Source of the DNA: Candidatus Accumulibacter aalborgensis
Lineage (GTDB): Bacteria > Pseudomonadota > Gammaproteobacteria > Burkholderiales > Rhodocyclaceae
NCBI RefSeq assembly: GCF_900089955.1
Contig: NZ_FLQX01000111.1
Location: 92,106 to 156,105 of the forward strand
Length of the DNA: 64,000 nucleotides
Reading direction: 5' to 3'
The position numbers and the translations under genes are program-made. Of this stretch, positions 28,501-38,007 are shown one piece after another (position 1 is the first letter of the stretch; each line of letters opens with the position of its first letter). The notes below the pieces were generated by a model that was given only the letters and a program-made list of their open reading frames with translations, had not been told where the DNA came from and ran no database searches.

Positions 28501-31500
28501 TGATACCCCGGCTGGTGCTTGATGATCTCGAAGATCGCCCGCGTCGCCTCGCGGTCACGGCCCATGAGCGGGAACAAGGCATTCAGGATCTGCGCCTCGC
28601 GCGCCTGGTCCCCATACCAGCCCGCAGGTGCGCGCTCGCGCATGGCCCGGTCGATCTTCAGCGCCAGAGCGGCCTGGTCTTCGGCGGCGCTTGGGTAGCG
28701 AAAACTCGTCGCCGGCAGCGAAGCCAGATTGTTGAACAGGACGACCGCCTCGGGCTTGCCATGCAGCACGGCCGGTACTCCGTCGTCCGGCTGCCTGGCG
28801 GCCAGCCGCTTCACCAAGGCTTCGGCCTGGCGCAGAAATTCCTCATAGGCCGCCGTGTCCGCCCGGCTCTGCTTGATCAGGTCGTCGAGCAGCTTCGACA
28901 TCTGCTCATAAAACCTCGGGTCGGTGAGCTGGTCGCGGATGATCGTCTTGCGGACGTTGTTGATGATTCCTTCGGCGATGGCGTTCTTCGAGAGCTTGCC
29001 CTTCTCGTTGAGTTTCCTGGCGATGGCGTCGTGGATGCCGGTCTCGATGATCAGCTCGGTCAGCGACAATTCGCCCAGTTGACCCAGCTCCTGCGCCGGC
29101 TCGGCCTGGATGTAGGTATTGATCAGGTGGCGCATGTCCGCCTCGTAGGGCTTGATGTCCAACTCCTCGCCCGAGTGCCGCTTGATAGCGGCGCGAATGT
29201 CGACATGGAACTCCACTTCCTTCCGCAAGGCGTCCGCGTCGGCATCGGAGTAGCGCGCGTCGCTCAGCTCCTGGGCGATGGCGGCAAAGGCACGGGCGAA
29301 GAGGGCCACCGCCTTGTAGAACGACACGCGCAACGCCTCGGTTTCGTTCAACGCATTGGCGTCGGCGGCATCGCCACAGAAATAATGCAGGAATTGCTCG
29401 ATCTCGCGCGGCAGCGCCACCGGCTCGCACAGGTAGCGCAGCGCCTCGCGGGCCGCGTCGAGCTGCGTCCTGCCCTCTTCCAGCCAGTTCTTCAGGTGCA
29501 CATTGTTGTCGCCACCCTGGCCTTCGTCGATGTCCAGTTCGTCGGAGCTGTACACGGCGATGGCCTGCTGCACGTCGCCGAACAGCTCCTTGAAGTCCAC
29601 GATGTAACCGTAGTCCTTGTCGTCGCCATCGAGCCGGTTGGTGCGGCAGATGGCCTGGAACAGGTTGTGGTCGCGCAGCTCATTGTCGAGGTAGATATAG
29701 GTGCAGCTCGGCGCGTCGAAGCCGGTGAGCAGCTTGCTCACCACGATCAGCAGTTTCAGGTTCGCCGGCTCCTTGATGAAGCGGCGCCTGGCCTCGTCCT
29801 CGTACTGCCTGGTGGTCTGTCCATTCTTCAGGACATGCCGGGTGTAGGTGTCGAACTTGTAGCGCTCGTCGCTGTGGGCCGGCTCGCGCGAAATCGCGTT
29901 GGCGTTTGGTTCAAAGGAAGTGATGATCCCGCAGCAGGGGCCGAAGCTCGTGTTCTGGAACAGCCGGAAGTAATGGCAGGCATCGTAGATCGAGGCCACC
30001 ACCAGCAGCGCCGTACCCCGGTCGTTGTTGAGGCGCGGCTTCAGGCTGAAGTCCTCGATGATGTTGGCGATGATGCGCTGCTTGCGCTCGCTGGCGCTCA
30101 TCAGCTCCTCCATCGTCGCCCAGCGGCGGCGCAGGATCGCCTTCTGGAAGTTGTTGAGGTTCTTCGTCTTCTGCTCGAACCAGCGGTCGATGGCGGCCTG
30201 CGAAGTAAGCCGCTCCGGCACGTCGCGGGCCTCGTATTTCAGGTCGAGCACCACCTTGTCGGCGACCGCCTGGTGGAACTTGTAGGTGTCGATATAGGTG
30301 CCGAAGACGTCGCGCGTCATCTGCCTGTCCGGGCGCAACAGCGGCGTGCCGGTGAAGCCGATGAAGATGGCGCCCGCCAGCCAGCGTTTCATCTGCCTGT
30401 TCATGTCGCCGCCCTGGGTGCGGTGGCACTCGTCCACGAAGACGTAGAAGCGCCCATGCACCGGCGGCGCCGGGCCTTTCAGGTCGGCCACGTCGAACTT
30501 GTGGATCAGCGCGCAGAGCAGGCGGGGTGCGGGCGCGGCGAGCTTGTGGACAAAGGCCGCTCGCGAGGTGATGCGCGGTGAGGGTGAGTCGGCACCGATC
30601 ACCCCGGCGTTCTTCATCACCTCGACGATCTGCTTGTCCAGTTCGTCGCGGTCGGTGATGACCAGGATGCGGGCCTGCGGGTCGTACTCAAGCAGCCACT
30701 TGGCGATCAGGACCATCAGGATGCTCTTGCCACTGCCCTGAGTGTGCCAGATGACGCCGCCCTCGCGCCGGGCGATGCGCGCCTGCGCCGCCTTGACACC
30801 GAAGAACTGATGCGGCCGCGGCACCTTCTTGTGGCCGGCGTCGAAGATGATGAAGTTGCGGATCAGGTCGAGCAGCCGCGCTTTGTGGCAAAGCTGCGCC
30901 AAGGGCCGGTCGAGCAGCGCCCCGGCGGCGGCATTCGCGCTCGCTTCGACCGGAGCCTCGTCCTTCCATTCCACGAAAAACTGCTCGGGTGTGCCGGTCG
31001 TGCCGTAGCGCAGCCCCTGCGAGTCGCTGCCCGCCAGCACGAGCTGCACCGTACTGAAGAAACCCTTGTTGAAGATCTCTTCCTGATTGGTGATGAGCTG
31101 CCGCACGCCGTCGGCGACCTCCACCGAGCTGCGCTTCAGCTCGATCAGCGCGATGGCAATGCCATTGAGGTAAAGCACGATGTCCGGCCGTCGTTGATGT
31201 GACGCCAACTCGCCACCCTTGAGCGTCACCTCCTCGGCGAGAGCAAAGTCGTTCTGCTCGGGGTTGGCCCAGTCGATCAGGTGCACGCTCTCGTGCGCCT
31301 GCCCCGCCGCGACCTGCACCGGCACGCCGTAGCGCAGCAGTTGGTACGTGCGCAGGTTGGCCTGGTAGAGCGTGATGCCGGTCGCGTCGGCAGCGGTCTC
31401 CAGCCTATGCAAGGCGGCGGCGATGTGGGCGGCGGAATAGCCACGGGCTGTGAGGTTGTCGCGCAGCAGCGCTGTTTCGATGGGGCGGTTGTTCTCCCGC

Positions 31501-31619
31501 TTGTTCCACTCGCCGAGGTAGCGGTAGCCGAGGCAGTCGGGCCGCACCTGGTCGGTGAACAGGTCGATGACGCGGTTCTGCGTCTTGCGTTCGGAGCGGG
31601 ATTGTTCAGGCATGGGCAC
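28497..31619 (-). CDS. hsdR: Type I restriction enzyme R subunit (HsdR)
   Basis: This 1040-residue motor and nuclease subunit cuts DNA far from unmethylated target sites after ATP-driven translocation. The N-terminal PD-(D/E)xK nuclease is visible as [11 protein letters not shown] then [10 protein letters not shown]. The SF2 helicase has Walker A in [11 protein letters not shown], the motif II box [22 protein letters not shown] and motif VI region [13 protein letters not shown]. The C-terminal ~350 residues are the helical domain that docks to the methylase. It is intact, in operon order hsdM-hsdS-cargo-hsdR. Confidence 0.95.
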   Translation of the reverse strand: MPMPEQSRSERKTQNRVIDLFTDQVRPDCLGYRYLGEWNKRENNRPIETALLRDNLTARGYSAAHIAAALHRLETAADATGITLYQANLRTYQLLRYGVPVQVAAGQAHESVHLIDWANPEQNDFALAEEVTLKGGELASHQRRPDIVLYLNGIAIALIELKRSSVEVADGVRQLITNQEEIFNKGFFSTVQLVLAGSDSQGLRYGTTGTPEQFFVEWKDEAPVEASANAAAGALLDRPLAQLCHKARLLDLIRNFIIFDAGHKKVPRPHQFFGVKAAQARIARREGGVIWHTQGSGKSILMVLIAKWLLEYDPQARILVITDRDELDKQIVEVMKNAGVIGADSPSPRITSRAAFVHKLAAPAPRLLCALIHKFDVADLKGPAPPVHGRFYVFVDECHRTQGGDMNRQMKRWLAGAIFIGFTGTPLLRPDRQMTRDVFGTYIDTYKFHQAVADKVVLDLKYEARDVPERLTSQAAIDRWFEQKTKNLNNFQKAILRRRWATMEELMSASERKQRIIANIIEDFSLKPRLNNDRGTALLVVASIYDACHYFRLFQNTSFGPCCGIITSFEPNANAISREPAHSDERYKFDTYTRHVLKNGQTTRQYEDEARRRFIKEPANLKLLIVVSKLLTGFDAPSCTYIYLDNELRDHNLFQAICRTNRLDGDDKDYGYIVDFKELFGDVQQAIAVYSSDELDIDEGQGGDNNVHLKNWLEEGRTQLDAAREALRYLCEPVALPREIEQFLHYFCGDAADANALNETEALRVSFYKAVALFARAFAAIAQELSDARYSDADADALRKEVEFHVDIRAAIKRHSGEELDIKPYEADMRHLINTYIQAEPAQELGQLGELSLTELIIETGIHDAIARKLNEKGKLSKNAIAEGIINNVRKTIIRDQLTDPRFYEQMSKLLDDLIKQSRADTAAYEEFLRQAEALVKRLAARQPDDGVPAVLHGKPEAVVLFNNLASLPATSFRYPSAAEDQAALALKIDRAMRERAPAGWYGDQAREAQILNALFPLMGRDREATRAIFEIIKHQPGYQ

Positions 31620-31622
31620 GTC

Positions 31623-32975
31623 TCATGGGCGTATTTTTCCCTTCCGCAGAACGGTCAACAAGACGTTTCCCTTATCGGTCAGGCGATACTTTTGCAAACG
31701 GCTGTTCGGTTTTTCGGGAATCGTCATCTCGATGAGCCCAGCTTCCAGCGCCGGCAACAAATACAAGCGGCGGAAATTGTCATCCCCCTTGAGCAATAAA
31801 GCTTCCCTCAACTCGCGACGGCTCATCGGGCGTCGGCAGGCCAATAAAAGTTTTGCGACTTCACCCGCGACTTCACCCGCGACTTCACCTGTGACTTCAC
31901 CTGTGACTTCACCTGTGACTTCACCTGGCGAGTTCAACAACGCACTCGCCGATTTTTCTCCCAAGGCCGCTGCCAGATGCACCCGATTGGCCTTGAAGGT
32001 CAGCATCAGTCCCGACATACCGGTGTCAAAAATCGGCGCGGGTGCATCGTGGTTCGCGCATTCCCGGCGCATTTTCTCGATGCCGCGTCCCCAGGACTCC
32101 ACATACCCCGCTCGAAAAAACGCCGACGCCAGCAAGGGGTTGAACGGATGGGACGGATGCTTGCCCATCAACTTTTCCAGCGTCCAGCGTTCGGGCAACT
32201 GGCCCGTGTTCCAAAGCACAATTTGATGCGCATAGACGCTGATCTGAATGGGAATGCCGCTGCTGTAGTCCTTGTGCATCACCGCATTGAGCAAGGCCTC
32301 GCGCAAGGCGGGCATGGGGAACAAGAAAGTTTCCACCCGCTGCAAACCATCGTAGCTGATATAGGCTTTAAGGTACTTGGCGCGCAGGGTGTCCAGCGTC
32401 TTTTCTACCTGCGAAAACAAATCGCCGTGAATTTCGTCCTGATAGCGCAAATCATCGTCGGTGATGAAGAAACCCAACTTGATAAACGCCCCTGGGACAA
32501 ACCGTTCCGGATCCTTGCCAAACAGCAAGGTAGTGGCTCGCTTCAGGAGCTCACCGTCTTCCAGTTGCAGGCTGGTCAACAGCGCGGCGTCGCTATCGGC
32601 CAGCACCTGCTCATCCACACGTCCGCTCTTCGCGGCCTTGTCCCTGAACCATTGCAGGGCAGATGGATTGCAGTCGCCCAACGTCAGACGCGGAATCGGC
32701 ACTCCGTCCCAGTGAAGCCCCTGCTTGCGCAGCAAAAATCGGCTCAGCGCCGCACCTTTCAATTCCTGTTTGGTGCTGCCGCTACGGTAGTGGTACTCGC
32801 CCTTGTAGCTCACCGGACTGGGGTAGGGATCGACGCGAATTTCGACCAACTCCTTGCCGTCTTCGGACACGAGATTCACGGCCACCATGATGCCCAGCAC
32901 ATCGCGCACCTTGTTGGGGATTTCTTCCAGCTTTAGTGGAGAGTTGAGAGTGGACAGTGGAGAGTTATTTGGCAT
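31623..32975 (-). CDS. ATP-binding AlbA-2/RecG-like C-terminal protein, N-terminus shortened
   Basis: This 450-residue protein contains the back half of the Schlafen AlbA-2 domain (VAVNLVSEDGKELVEIRVDP, then YRSGSTKQELKG), a GHKL-like ATP-binding helicase-related domain (FPMPALREALLNAVMHKDYS, VESWGRGIEKMRREC) and a C-terminal winged helix. The front half of AlbA-2 is missing; instead the protein begins MPNNSPLSTLNSPLKLEEIP, translated from a short repeat. A linker of six GEV(T/A) repeats lies before the winged helix. Such proteins are common cargo in restriction operons. Their role is regulatory or defensive by guess only. Confidence 0.8.
   Translation of the reverse strand: MPNNSPLSTLNSPLKLEEIPNKVRDVLGIMVAVNLVSEDGKELVEIRVDPYPSPVSYKGEYHYRSGSTKQELKGAALSRFLLRKQGLHWDGVPIPRLTLGDCNPSALQWFRDKAAKSGRVDEQVLADSDAALLTSLQLEDGELLKRATTLLFGKDPERFVPGAFIKLGFFITDDDLRYQDEIHGDLFSQVEKTLDTLRAKYLKAYISYDGLQRVETFLFPMPALREALLNAVMHKDYSSGIPIQISVYAHQIVLWNTGQLPERWTLEKLMGKHPSHPFNPLLASAFFRAGYVESWGRGIEKMRRECANHDAPAPIFDTGMSGLMLTFKANRVHLAAALGEKSASALLNSPGEVTGEVTGEVTGEVAGEVAGEVAKLLLACRRPMSRRELREALLLKGDDNFRRLYLLPALEAGLIEMTIPEKPNSRLQKYRLTDKGNVLLTVLRKGKIRP
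31855..31926. repeat. In-frame 12-base tandem repeat, six units
   Basis: Six consecutive 12-base units ending CACC(C/T) encode the linker GEVTGEVTGEVTGEVAGEVA plus one more unit of the AlbA-2 protein. Unit length keeps the frame, so copy number can vary without frameshift. Confidence 0.85.
32937..32966. repeat. GTGGAGAGTTGA-type repeat at the cargo gene junction
   Basis: TGGAGAGTTGAGAGTGGACA and following bases repeat the GAGAGTTGAAAGT theme. It encodes the first residues of the AlbA-2 protein and lies at the 3' end of the four-helix gene. Confidence 0.7.
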
Positions 32976-33369
32976 GTAGTGATTCTCTTGACGTTTTGAC
33001 GATCGCGACCAGGAGTTTCAGCAGCTCTTGCATGTCGGGGTGAATTGAGTGGTAACTTTCCTGTGTCAAATAGCCGGATTGATGGAGTAGGTCCAGCCAG
33101 TAGTCGGTTTCATTCGCCTCTTTGAGGGCAATGCTCATTTTGCTGATGAAATCGGCCTTGCTTTGGGCATGTTCGGCCTCGCGTACCAAGGCCCCGATGG
33201 CTGTTCCGCTGCGCAGAACCTGTTTGGACAGAACAAACTCCCGTTTTTCCTCTTGGAGATACTTCGCCAACTTCACCACCCGCAATGCAAAGGCGAACGA
33301 TTTTGTCCACAGGGGACCTTTGTTCAGTTGAGAGTGGACAGTTGAAAGTTGAGAGTTGGTCTTAATCAC
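32965..33369 (-). CDS. Four-helix bundle protein (S23/IVS-type)
   Basis: This 134-residue protein of the family first seen in 23S rRNA intervening sequences: WTKSFAFALRVVKLAKYLQE, VLSKQVLRSGTAIGALVREA and ISKMSIALKEANETDYWLDL give the characteristic helices. The N-terminal ~15 residues (MIKTNSQLSTVHSQLNKGPL) are translated from the junction repeat and are not part of the fold. It is inserted between hsdS and hsdR together with the AlbA-2 gene, overlapping the latter by 11 bases. Function unknown; homopentamers are known. Confidence 0.85.
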   Translation of the reverse strand: MIKTNSQLSTVHSQLNKGPLWTKSFAFALRVVKLAKYLQEEKREFVLSKQVLRSGTAIGALVREAEHAQSKADFISKMSIALKEANETDYWLDLLHQSGYLTQESYHSIHPDMQELLKLLVAIVKTSRESLHAK

Positions 33370-33398
33370 TCTCCACTCTCCACTTTCAACTCTCCACT
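33325..33398. repeat. Inverted copies of the GTGGAGAGTTGA-type repeat at the hsdS end
   Basis: Two blocks face each other: 33325-33359 (CAGTTGAGAGTGGACAGTTG...) and 33366-33398 (CACTCTCCACTCTCCACTTT...), which can base-pair. The second encodes the last residues of HsdS, the first the start of the four-helix protein. Confidence 0.75.
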
Positions 33399-34652
33399 AA
33401 TTAACCGGACTCGTCCGGTTAATAACTCCTGCATCATCGCCTGCTTGAGGGCGCGGGTCTTGTCGCGACGGGCTTCGAGGGCGGAAAGTTCGGCGTCCAT
33501 GTCGGAGAGGACGGTGGCGATGGCGGTTTGCTCTTCACGCTCAACCGGCACAGCGACACAAATGTGCAGAGCCGTGTTGGGGCTGATTCTTTGATGACTA
33601 CCCGTCGTTCCGGTGGCTGCCAGCTCCATCTGTTGGCAAAAGCCAGGTGAGGAACAAAGCACGAAGAGGAATGCGCGATCTGTTCCTTCTCGCGGCGTAA
33701 GTATCAACCATTCTGTTGATGCACATGCGTTCTTTGGAATGACTTCAGGCGCCCAAATTCGGGGAATGCGCGGATTCAACTTCGATACCAAGACAGCACT
33801 GGGAGGAATCCCAAACTTGTTGCTGCCAATAGCAGAGCCAAGCTCAACTTGTGCGCTCTTGCCATCATCGTAGGCAGGCAAGCTGAAATGTACGAACGGC
33901 TGATCCGGTTGGCTTGCTGGTACGACGTTCAGGCGATTCAGTGTTGCCACATCCCCCAACCGCTTCACCTCCCACTCCCCGCTGAAGCCGGGGAGGCGGG
34001 TTTGGCCGGTAAGGAGTTGCTGCATGGCGGCCTGTTTGAGGTCGCGCTTCTTGGCGATGAGCCGCTCCAGCCCGCCCAGTAGCGCATCCACGTCGCTCAA
34101 TGCCGCAGCGATTGCGTGTTGTTCTACGAGGGGCGGTGCCGGAAAACGATACGCGCGGAGGATTCCGAGATTTGTATGCGGCACGCCAGTCTGTATCGCA
34201 CTGAGAGCAATCTGCTTCTGCCCTGAGCAGCTCGCGAAATACTGATGAACGAACCATGGGTCGTGGCGCGTGCGATTCAGCGTGACCTTCATCTGACTCT
34301 GGGACACTAGGTAGCACTCGTGCCTGTCGTCCGGAACGATTGCGACCTGCCCAAGAGTCCCCCGTTGCGTGAAGACAAGATCACCAGGGTACGCCAAATT
34401 GGCACTCAGTGATTTAGCCTTCTGTGGCGATACAAAAACAAACTCGCCAGACACAACAGATGCCGCCATGTTCTGACCACGAATGACCGGAATGCCTGAA
34501 GCAACGTAGTCCGCAGATACGAGGTCCGACCCGAAGGGGCCCCCGACAATCGCATTGGCACTGTTTCCAGCGGCATCGCTGATGCGTTCGGCCGTCCACG
34601 CTTGCGGAATGGCGCCCAGTTCCGTCTGCTTGTTGGACCGGATCACTTCCAC
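33366..34652 (-). CDS. hsdS: Type I restriction-modification specificity subunit (HsdS)
   Basis: This 428-residue protein is set to start at GTG (34652), overlapping the end of hsdM. Two target-recognition domains are each followed by a conserved helix: ALSDVDALLGGLERLIAKKR with LKQAAMQQLLTGQTRLPGF, and VLSDMDAELSALEARRDKTR with LKQAMMQELLTGRVRLI. The two TRDs define a bipartite DNA target. The normal C-terminal end (TGRVRLI) lies in a perfect 10-base-arm palindrome (33401-33422). The final SGELKVESGE comes from the junction repeat. Confidence 0.93.
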   Translation of the reverse strand: MEVIRSNKQTELGAIPQAWTAERISDAAGNSANAIVGGPFGSDLVSADYVASGIPVIRGQNMAASVVSGEFVFVSPQKAKSLSANLAYPGDLVFTQRGTLGQVAIVPDDRHECYLVSQSQMKVTLNRTRHDPWFVHQYFASCSGQKQIALSAIQTGVPHTNLGILRAYRFPAPPLVEQHAIAAALSDVDALLGGLERLIAKKRDLKQAAMQQLLTGQTRLPGFSGEWEVKRLGDVATLNRLNVVPASQPDQPFVHFSLPAYDDGKSAQVELGSAIGSNKFGIPPSAVLVSKLNPRIPRIWAPEVIPKNACASTEWLILTPREGTDRAFLFVLCSSPGFCQQMELAATGTTGSHQRISPNTALHICVAVPVEREEQTAIATVLSDMDAELSALEARRDKTRALKQAMMQELLTGRVRLISGELKVESGE

Positions 34653-37060
34653 GACGCCCCCATCTTCGCGAGGTGTTCTTCCACACAGGCGGCAAGCCTC
34701 GCCACCTCGTCGGTAAGCCCAGGTAGCGGAGTCGCGTAGCGTTCTGCCAGTTCTCGTATGCGGCCGGTGAGGGTCTGCGAGACTCGATCGAGTTCGCCCT
34801 GCACGGCGGTGCACAGGCGTGCCATCCACTTGTCGTCCACCACCAGCGTCTTGATCTCGGTCTCGCTGAGCGTGGGGTATTTCTCGTAGGCGAGCCGGTC
34901 GAGGGCGGTTTCGAAGTCCCTGACCTTCCTTTTCAGGGCGGCGATCGACTCGTTGATTGCCAGCCACTGCCTGAGCACCCGCAGTTCTTCGGCACCGTCC
35001 GGGTCCCTGGCGACTTCGCGCATACGCTCCTTGACCGCTGCCGCGCTGATGCTGTCGAAGCCCGAAAACGCCGCCTCGTCGCCGCTGTGCTCCTCTTCCA
35101 CCTCGGCGAGGCTGGCGATGGCGGCTTCGAGTTCGGCCTGTTTCGCCTCAATGGCGGCCTGCTCGCTGGCGAAGTAGCGGGCGACGAGGTACGGCTTGGG
35201 GATCAGGTCGCAGGTCCAGCCCTTGTCCCTGGTCTTGCCATTCTTGCCGCCGTCCACGATGCGGGTGGTCCTGGCCACCCAGCCGTCGGCGGCGATCAGG
35301 TAGGCGTCGTCCTGCATCGCCTCGGCCCAGTAGTCCATCAGGTGCTGGTAGATGTCGTAGGCGTCGAGCAGCGGGACCTCCTGGAAGTTGGCGAGCAGTG
35401 CCTCGGCGATGGCCTCGATCAGCGCCTTGGGGTGACCGTCCTGGGCGAAGCCGGTGAGCTGCGGCGTGACGGCGGCTCGCCAGTCGGCAAAGCGCCGGGT
35501 CGCCGCCCGGTTGAAGGCGGTGAATTCGGCATGACCGAAGATCGCTGGCTTGACCTCGGGCAGCGGCAGCTTGAGGCCGGCGTAACCGGGGCGCAGCGAT
35601 TCAAACAGGGCGGCACGCACGCCGGGCAGCACCTGCCAGTAGGCGGCGAGTTCATCGAGGTCGCGCTCGGGGATGCCGCCGCGCAGGTGGCCGTCGATGT
35701 CCTGCAGGTCCTCCGGTTCGCTGCTGTCGATGTAGCGCGGCAGGTTGAGGTTGAAGTCGTTCTTCGCGTCGGCGATCTCGTCGAACGGCACCAGGCGTGC
35801 GTAGCGCGGGGTGTCGGCCTGCCGGGTAAAGGTATCGACGATGCGGTGAATGTCCTGCTCGCGCAGACGGTTCTTGTTGCCGTCCTTGAGATAGCCCTTG
35901 CTGGCGTCGATCATGAACACCCCCTTGCGCGCAGTGGCATTCTCCTTGTCGAGCACCAGGATGCAGGCGGGGATGCCGGTGCCGAAGAAGAGGTTGGCCG
36001 GCAGGCCAATGATTCCCTTGAGGGTGCCCGAGCGGACGAGCTGCTGGCGGATGACGGCCTCGGCATTGCCGCGAAAGAGAACGCCGTGCGGCAGGATGCA
36101 GGCACCTTTGCCGGCGCCCTTCAGCGAACGGATGATGTGCAGCAGGTAGGCGTAGTCGCCCTGCCGGGTCGGTGGCTCGCCCCAGGCGAAGCGCTGGTAC
36201 GGGTCAGCGGATGGCGTCAGGCCGGTGCTCCAGGTCTTGTCGGAAAACGGTGGATTGGCGACGACGTAGTCATAGGTGCGCAGACTCTCGCCGTCCTTGA
36301 ACTTGGGCGCTGCCAGGGTGTTGCCCGAGAGGATGCTGGCGGTCGGGAAGTCGTGCAGGATCATGTTCATGCGCGCGAGACCGGCGGTGGTCACGTCCTT
36401 CTCCTGCCCTTCGAGAGTGATGTGCTTGCCGGCCTGCGCCGCCACTTTCAGCAGCAGCGAACCCGAGCCGCAGGTGGGGTCGTAGGCGGTGGTCGCTGCG
36501 CGGGTGTTGGCGGGCGAAATGCCGATCACCCTGGCGATGACGCGGCTGACTTCGGACGGCGTGTAGAACTGCCCCTTGCTCTTGCCGCTCTCGGTGGCGA
36601 AGTGCCGCATCAGGTATTCGTAGGCGTCGCCTAGAATGTCGTCGTGCTCGGCGCGGTTCTGCGAGAAATCGAGTTCGGGCTTCTGGAAGATGCCGATCAG
36701 GTTGGTCAGGCGATCGACCATGGCCTGACCCTCGCCGAGCTTGTTCGGGTCGTTGAAGTCGGGGAAGTCGGTGCGCGCGAGCCGGCTGTTGGCGTCGATC
36801 AACGGCTGGATGATCTGGGTGTTGATCCTGTCGCCGATGTCGCTCTTGCCCTTGAGCGCGATCATGTCCTTGAAGCTGGCGCCTTTGGGGATGTTGACCG
36901 GCGGCGCGAAGTCGTCGCTGTCGCCGTACTTGTCGGTGATGTACTTGATGAACAGCATGAACAGGACGTAGTCCTTGTACTGGCTGGCATCCATGCCGCC
37001 GCGCAGCTCGTCGCACGAGGCCCAGAGGGAGGAGTAGAGGTCGGATTTCTTGATGGCCAT
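34643..37060 (-). CDS. hsdM: Type I restriction-modification methyltransferase subunit (HsdM)
   Basis: This 805-residue N6-adenine methylase subunit has motif I in YDPTCGSGSLLLKVA and motif IV NPPFSDKTWS. The N-terminal HsdM domain begins SDLYSSLWASCDELRGGMDA. Beyond the usual ~520 residues there is a long C-terminal extension rich in charged helices, including a coiled-coil-like LAINESIAALKRKVRDFETA, which occurs in a subset of HsdM proteins. It is first gene of the operon, divergent from vapBC. Confidence 0.94.
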   Translation of the reverse strand: MAIKKSDLYSSLWASCDELRGGMDASQYKDYVLFMLFIKYITDKYGDSDDFAPPVNIPKGASFKDMIALKGKSDIGDRINTQIIQPLIDANSRLARTDFPDFNDPNKLGEGQAMVDRLTNLIGIFQKPELDFSQNRAEHDDILGDAYEYLMRHFATESGKSKGQFYTPSEVSRVIARVIGISPANTRAATTAYDPTCGSGSLLLKVAAQAGKHITLEGQEKDVTTAGLARMNMILHDFPTASILSGNTLAAPKFKDGESLRTYDYVVANPPFSDKTWSTGLTPSADPYQRFAWGEPPTRQGDYAYLLHIIRSLKGAGKGACILPHGVLFRGNAEAVIRQQLVRSGTLKGIIGLPANLFFGTGIPACILVLDKENATARKGVFMIDASKGYLKDGNKNRLREQDIHRIVDTFTRQADTPRYARLVPFDEIADAKNDFNLNLPRYIDSSEPEDLQDIDGHLRGGIPERDLDELAAYWQVLPGVRAALFESLRPGYAGLKLPLPEVKPAIFGHAEFTAFNRAATRRFADWRAAVTPQLTGFAQDGHPKALIEAIAEALLANFQEVPLLDAYDIYQHLMDYWAEAMQDDAYLIAADGWVARTTRIVDGGKNGKTRDKGWTCDLIPKPYLVARYFASEQAAIEAKQAELEAAIASLAEVEEEHSGDEAAFSGFDSISAAAVKERMREVARDPDGAEELRVLRQWLAINESIAALKRKVRDFETALDRLAYEKYPTLSETEIKTLVVDDKWMARLCTAVQGELDRVSQTLTGRIRELAERYATPLPGLTDEVARLAACVEEHLAKMGASWK

Positions 37061-37227
37061 GAACGGGCTTCTTGGTGTTGTGACGCCAAACGGCAGAAGC
37101 CTGCTACTTTACAACAGCGACCTTGGCGAAAACCGGGGGACTCCACCATTCCACCGGGTGGTGAGACGAAGCCTGCGATTTGGCGAAACCGATTCAGTCA
37201 TTTACACGCCTTGCCGAATCAACTAAA

Positions 37228-37247
37228 GTACATCCACCGTACATCCA
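37228..37247. promoter_or_regulatory. Tandem GTACATCCA repeat upstream of vapBC
   Basis: Two direct copies of GTACATCCA (37228-37236 and 37239-37247), 11 bases apart, lie just upstream of vapB. This fits a site for VapB/VapBC autoregulation; the assignment is inference. Confidence 0.45.
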
Positions 37248-37262
37248 TAAGCAGAGTTGGCA

Positions 37263-37499
37263 ATGCACACCACCAGAGCTTTCAAGAACGGCAATTCGCA
37301 AGCAGTGCGAATCCCGGCGGAGTTGGCCTATGACCGTACCGACATTGACCTGGAGATCGAGCGCGATGGTGATGAAATCCGCATTCGGCCGGCTCGCCGG
37401 TCGCTGTCCGGCGTGCTGAGCAAGTTCGCAAGGTTCTCGCCGGACTTCATGAGTGAAGGCCGTGGCGATCATGAACAAAGCGAGCGGGATGCTCTGTGA
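37263..37499 (+). CDS. vapB: VapB-family antitoxin
   Basis: This 78-residue protein has an AbrB/MazE-like swapped-hairpin DNA-binding domain (MHTTRAFKNGNSQAVRIPAE, then IDLEIERDGDEIRIRPAR). It ends with an acidic tail that would occupy the VapC active site. The stop overlaps the vapC start (TGATG). The ATG at 37263 is preferred over an upstream TTG. Confidence 0.88.
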   Translation: MHTTRAFKNGNSQAVRIPAELAYDRTDIDLEIERDGDEIRIRPARRSLSGVLSKFARFSPDFMSEGRGDHEQSERDAL

Positions 37500-37909
37500 T
37501 GCCGCGCTACATGCTCGACACCCACATGTGCATCTACCTGATGAAGAATCAGCCGGAGGAAGTCGCCCGGCGCTTCGCGCAGTGCTACGTCGGCGACGTG
37601 GTGATGTCGGCGATCACCTTCGCCGAACTCGAATATGGCGTTGCCGTATCGGCTGATCCTGAACAGGAGCGCATCCACCTGGCAAGCCTGATTGAAGACA
37701 TCTCGGTGCTTCCATTCGATACCGCAGCCGGCCTGGCCTATGGCCCGATCCGGCTGGCAACTCGGGACAGCAAGAAGGATCACCTCGACAAGCTGATCGC
37801 CGCTCACGGCGTCTCGCTCAAGGTCACGGTGGTGACCAATAACACGAAGGACTTTGCCAGGTATCCCGGTGTGGTCACCGAGAACTGGTTGCCCACCGCC
37901 GGGGGATGA
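37499..37909 (+). CDS. vapC: VapC-family PIN-domain ribonuclease toxin
   Basis: This 136-residue PIN nuclease has the acidic triad positions visible in RYMLDTHMCIYLM, the conserved Glu in SAITFAELEYGVA, and KDHLDKLIAAHGVSL. It ends in VTNNTKDFARYPGV. The PIN fold cleaves tRNA or rRNA in related VapC toxins. It is coupled to vapB by a one-base overlap and is intact. Confidence 0.9.
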   Translation: MPRYMLDTHMCIYLMKNQPEEVARRFAQCYVGDVVMSAITFAELEYGVAVSADPEQERIHLASLIEDISVLPFDTAAGLAYGPIRLATRDSKKDHLDKLIAAHGVSLKVTVVTNNTKDFARYPGVVTENWLPTAGG

Positions 37910-38007
37910 ATCCCGCAGGGTCCCAACGGACGCCTTCATCGTCCAACTCGGCCAACACATCCCTGCCAACGCCGGCACCTTGCCAATTGCTCGCTCCGTG
38001 ACAGGTC

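Noticed and set aside
28515..30581. A 688-codon plus-strand frame opposite hsdR
   Set aside because: It is the antisense shadow of hsdR: high GC3 makes the opposite strand open. Composition is Val/Leu/Arg-biased, and no domain or ribosome-binding site is seen.
31855..31926. Tandem 12-base units as a CRISPR array
   Set aside because: The units are contiguous, in frame and coding, with no unique spacers.
35087..36634. A 515-codon frame opposite hsdM
   Set aside because: It is antisense to a well-supported methylase gene, with low-complexity Val/Gly/Asp composition.
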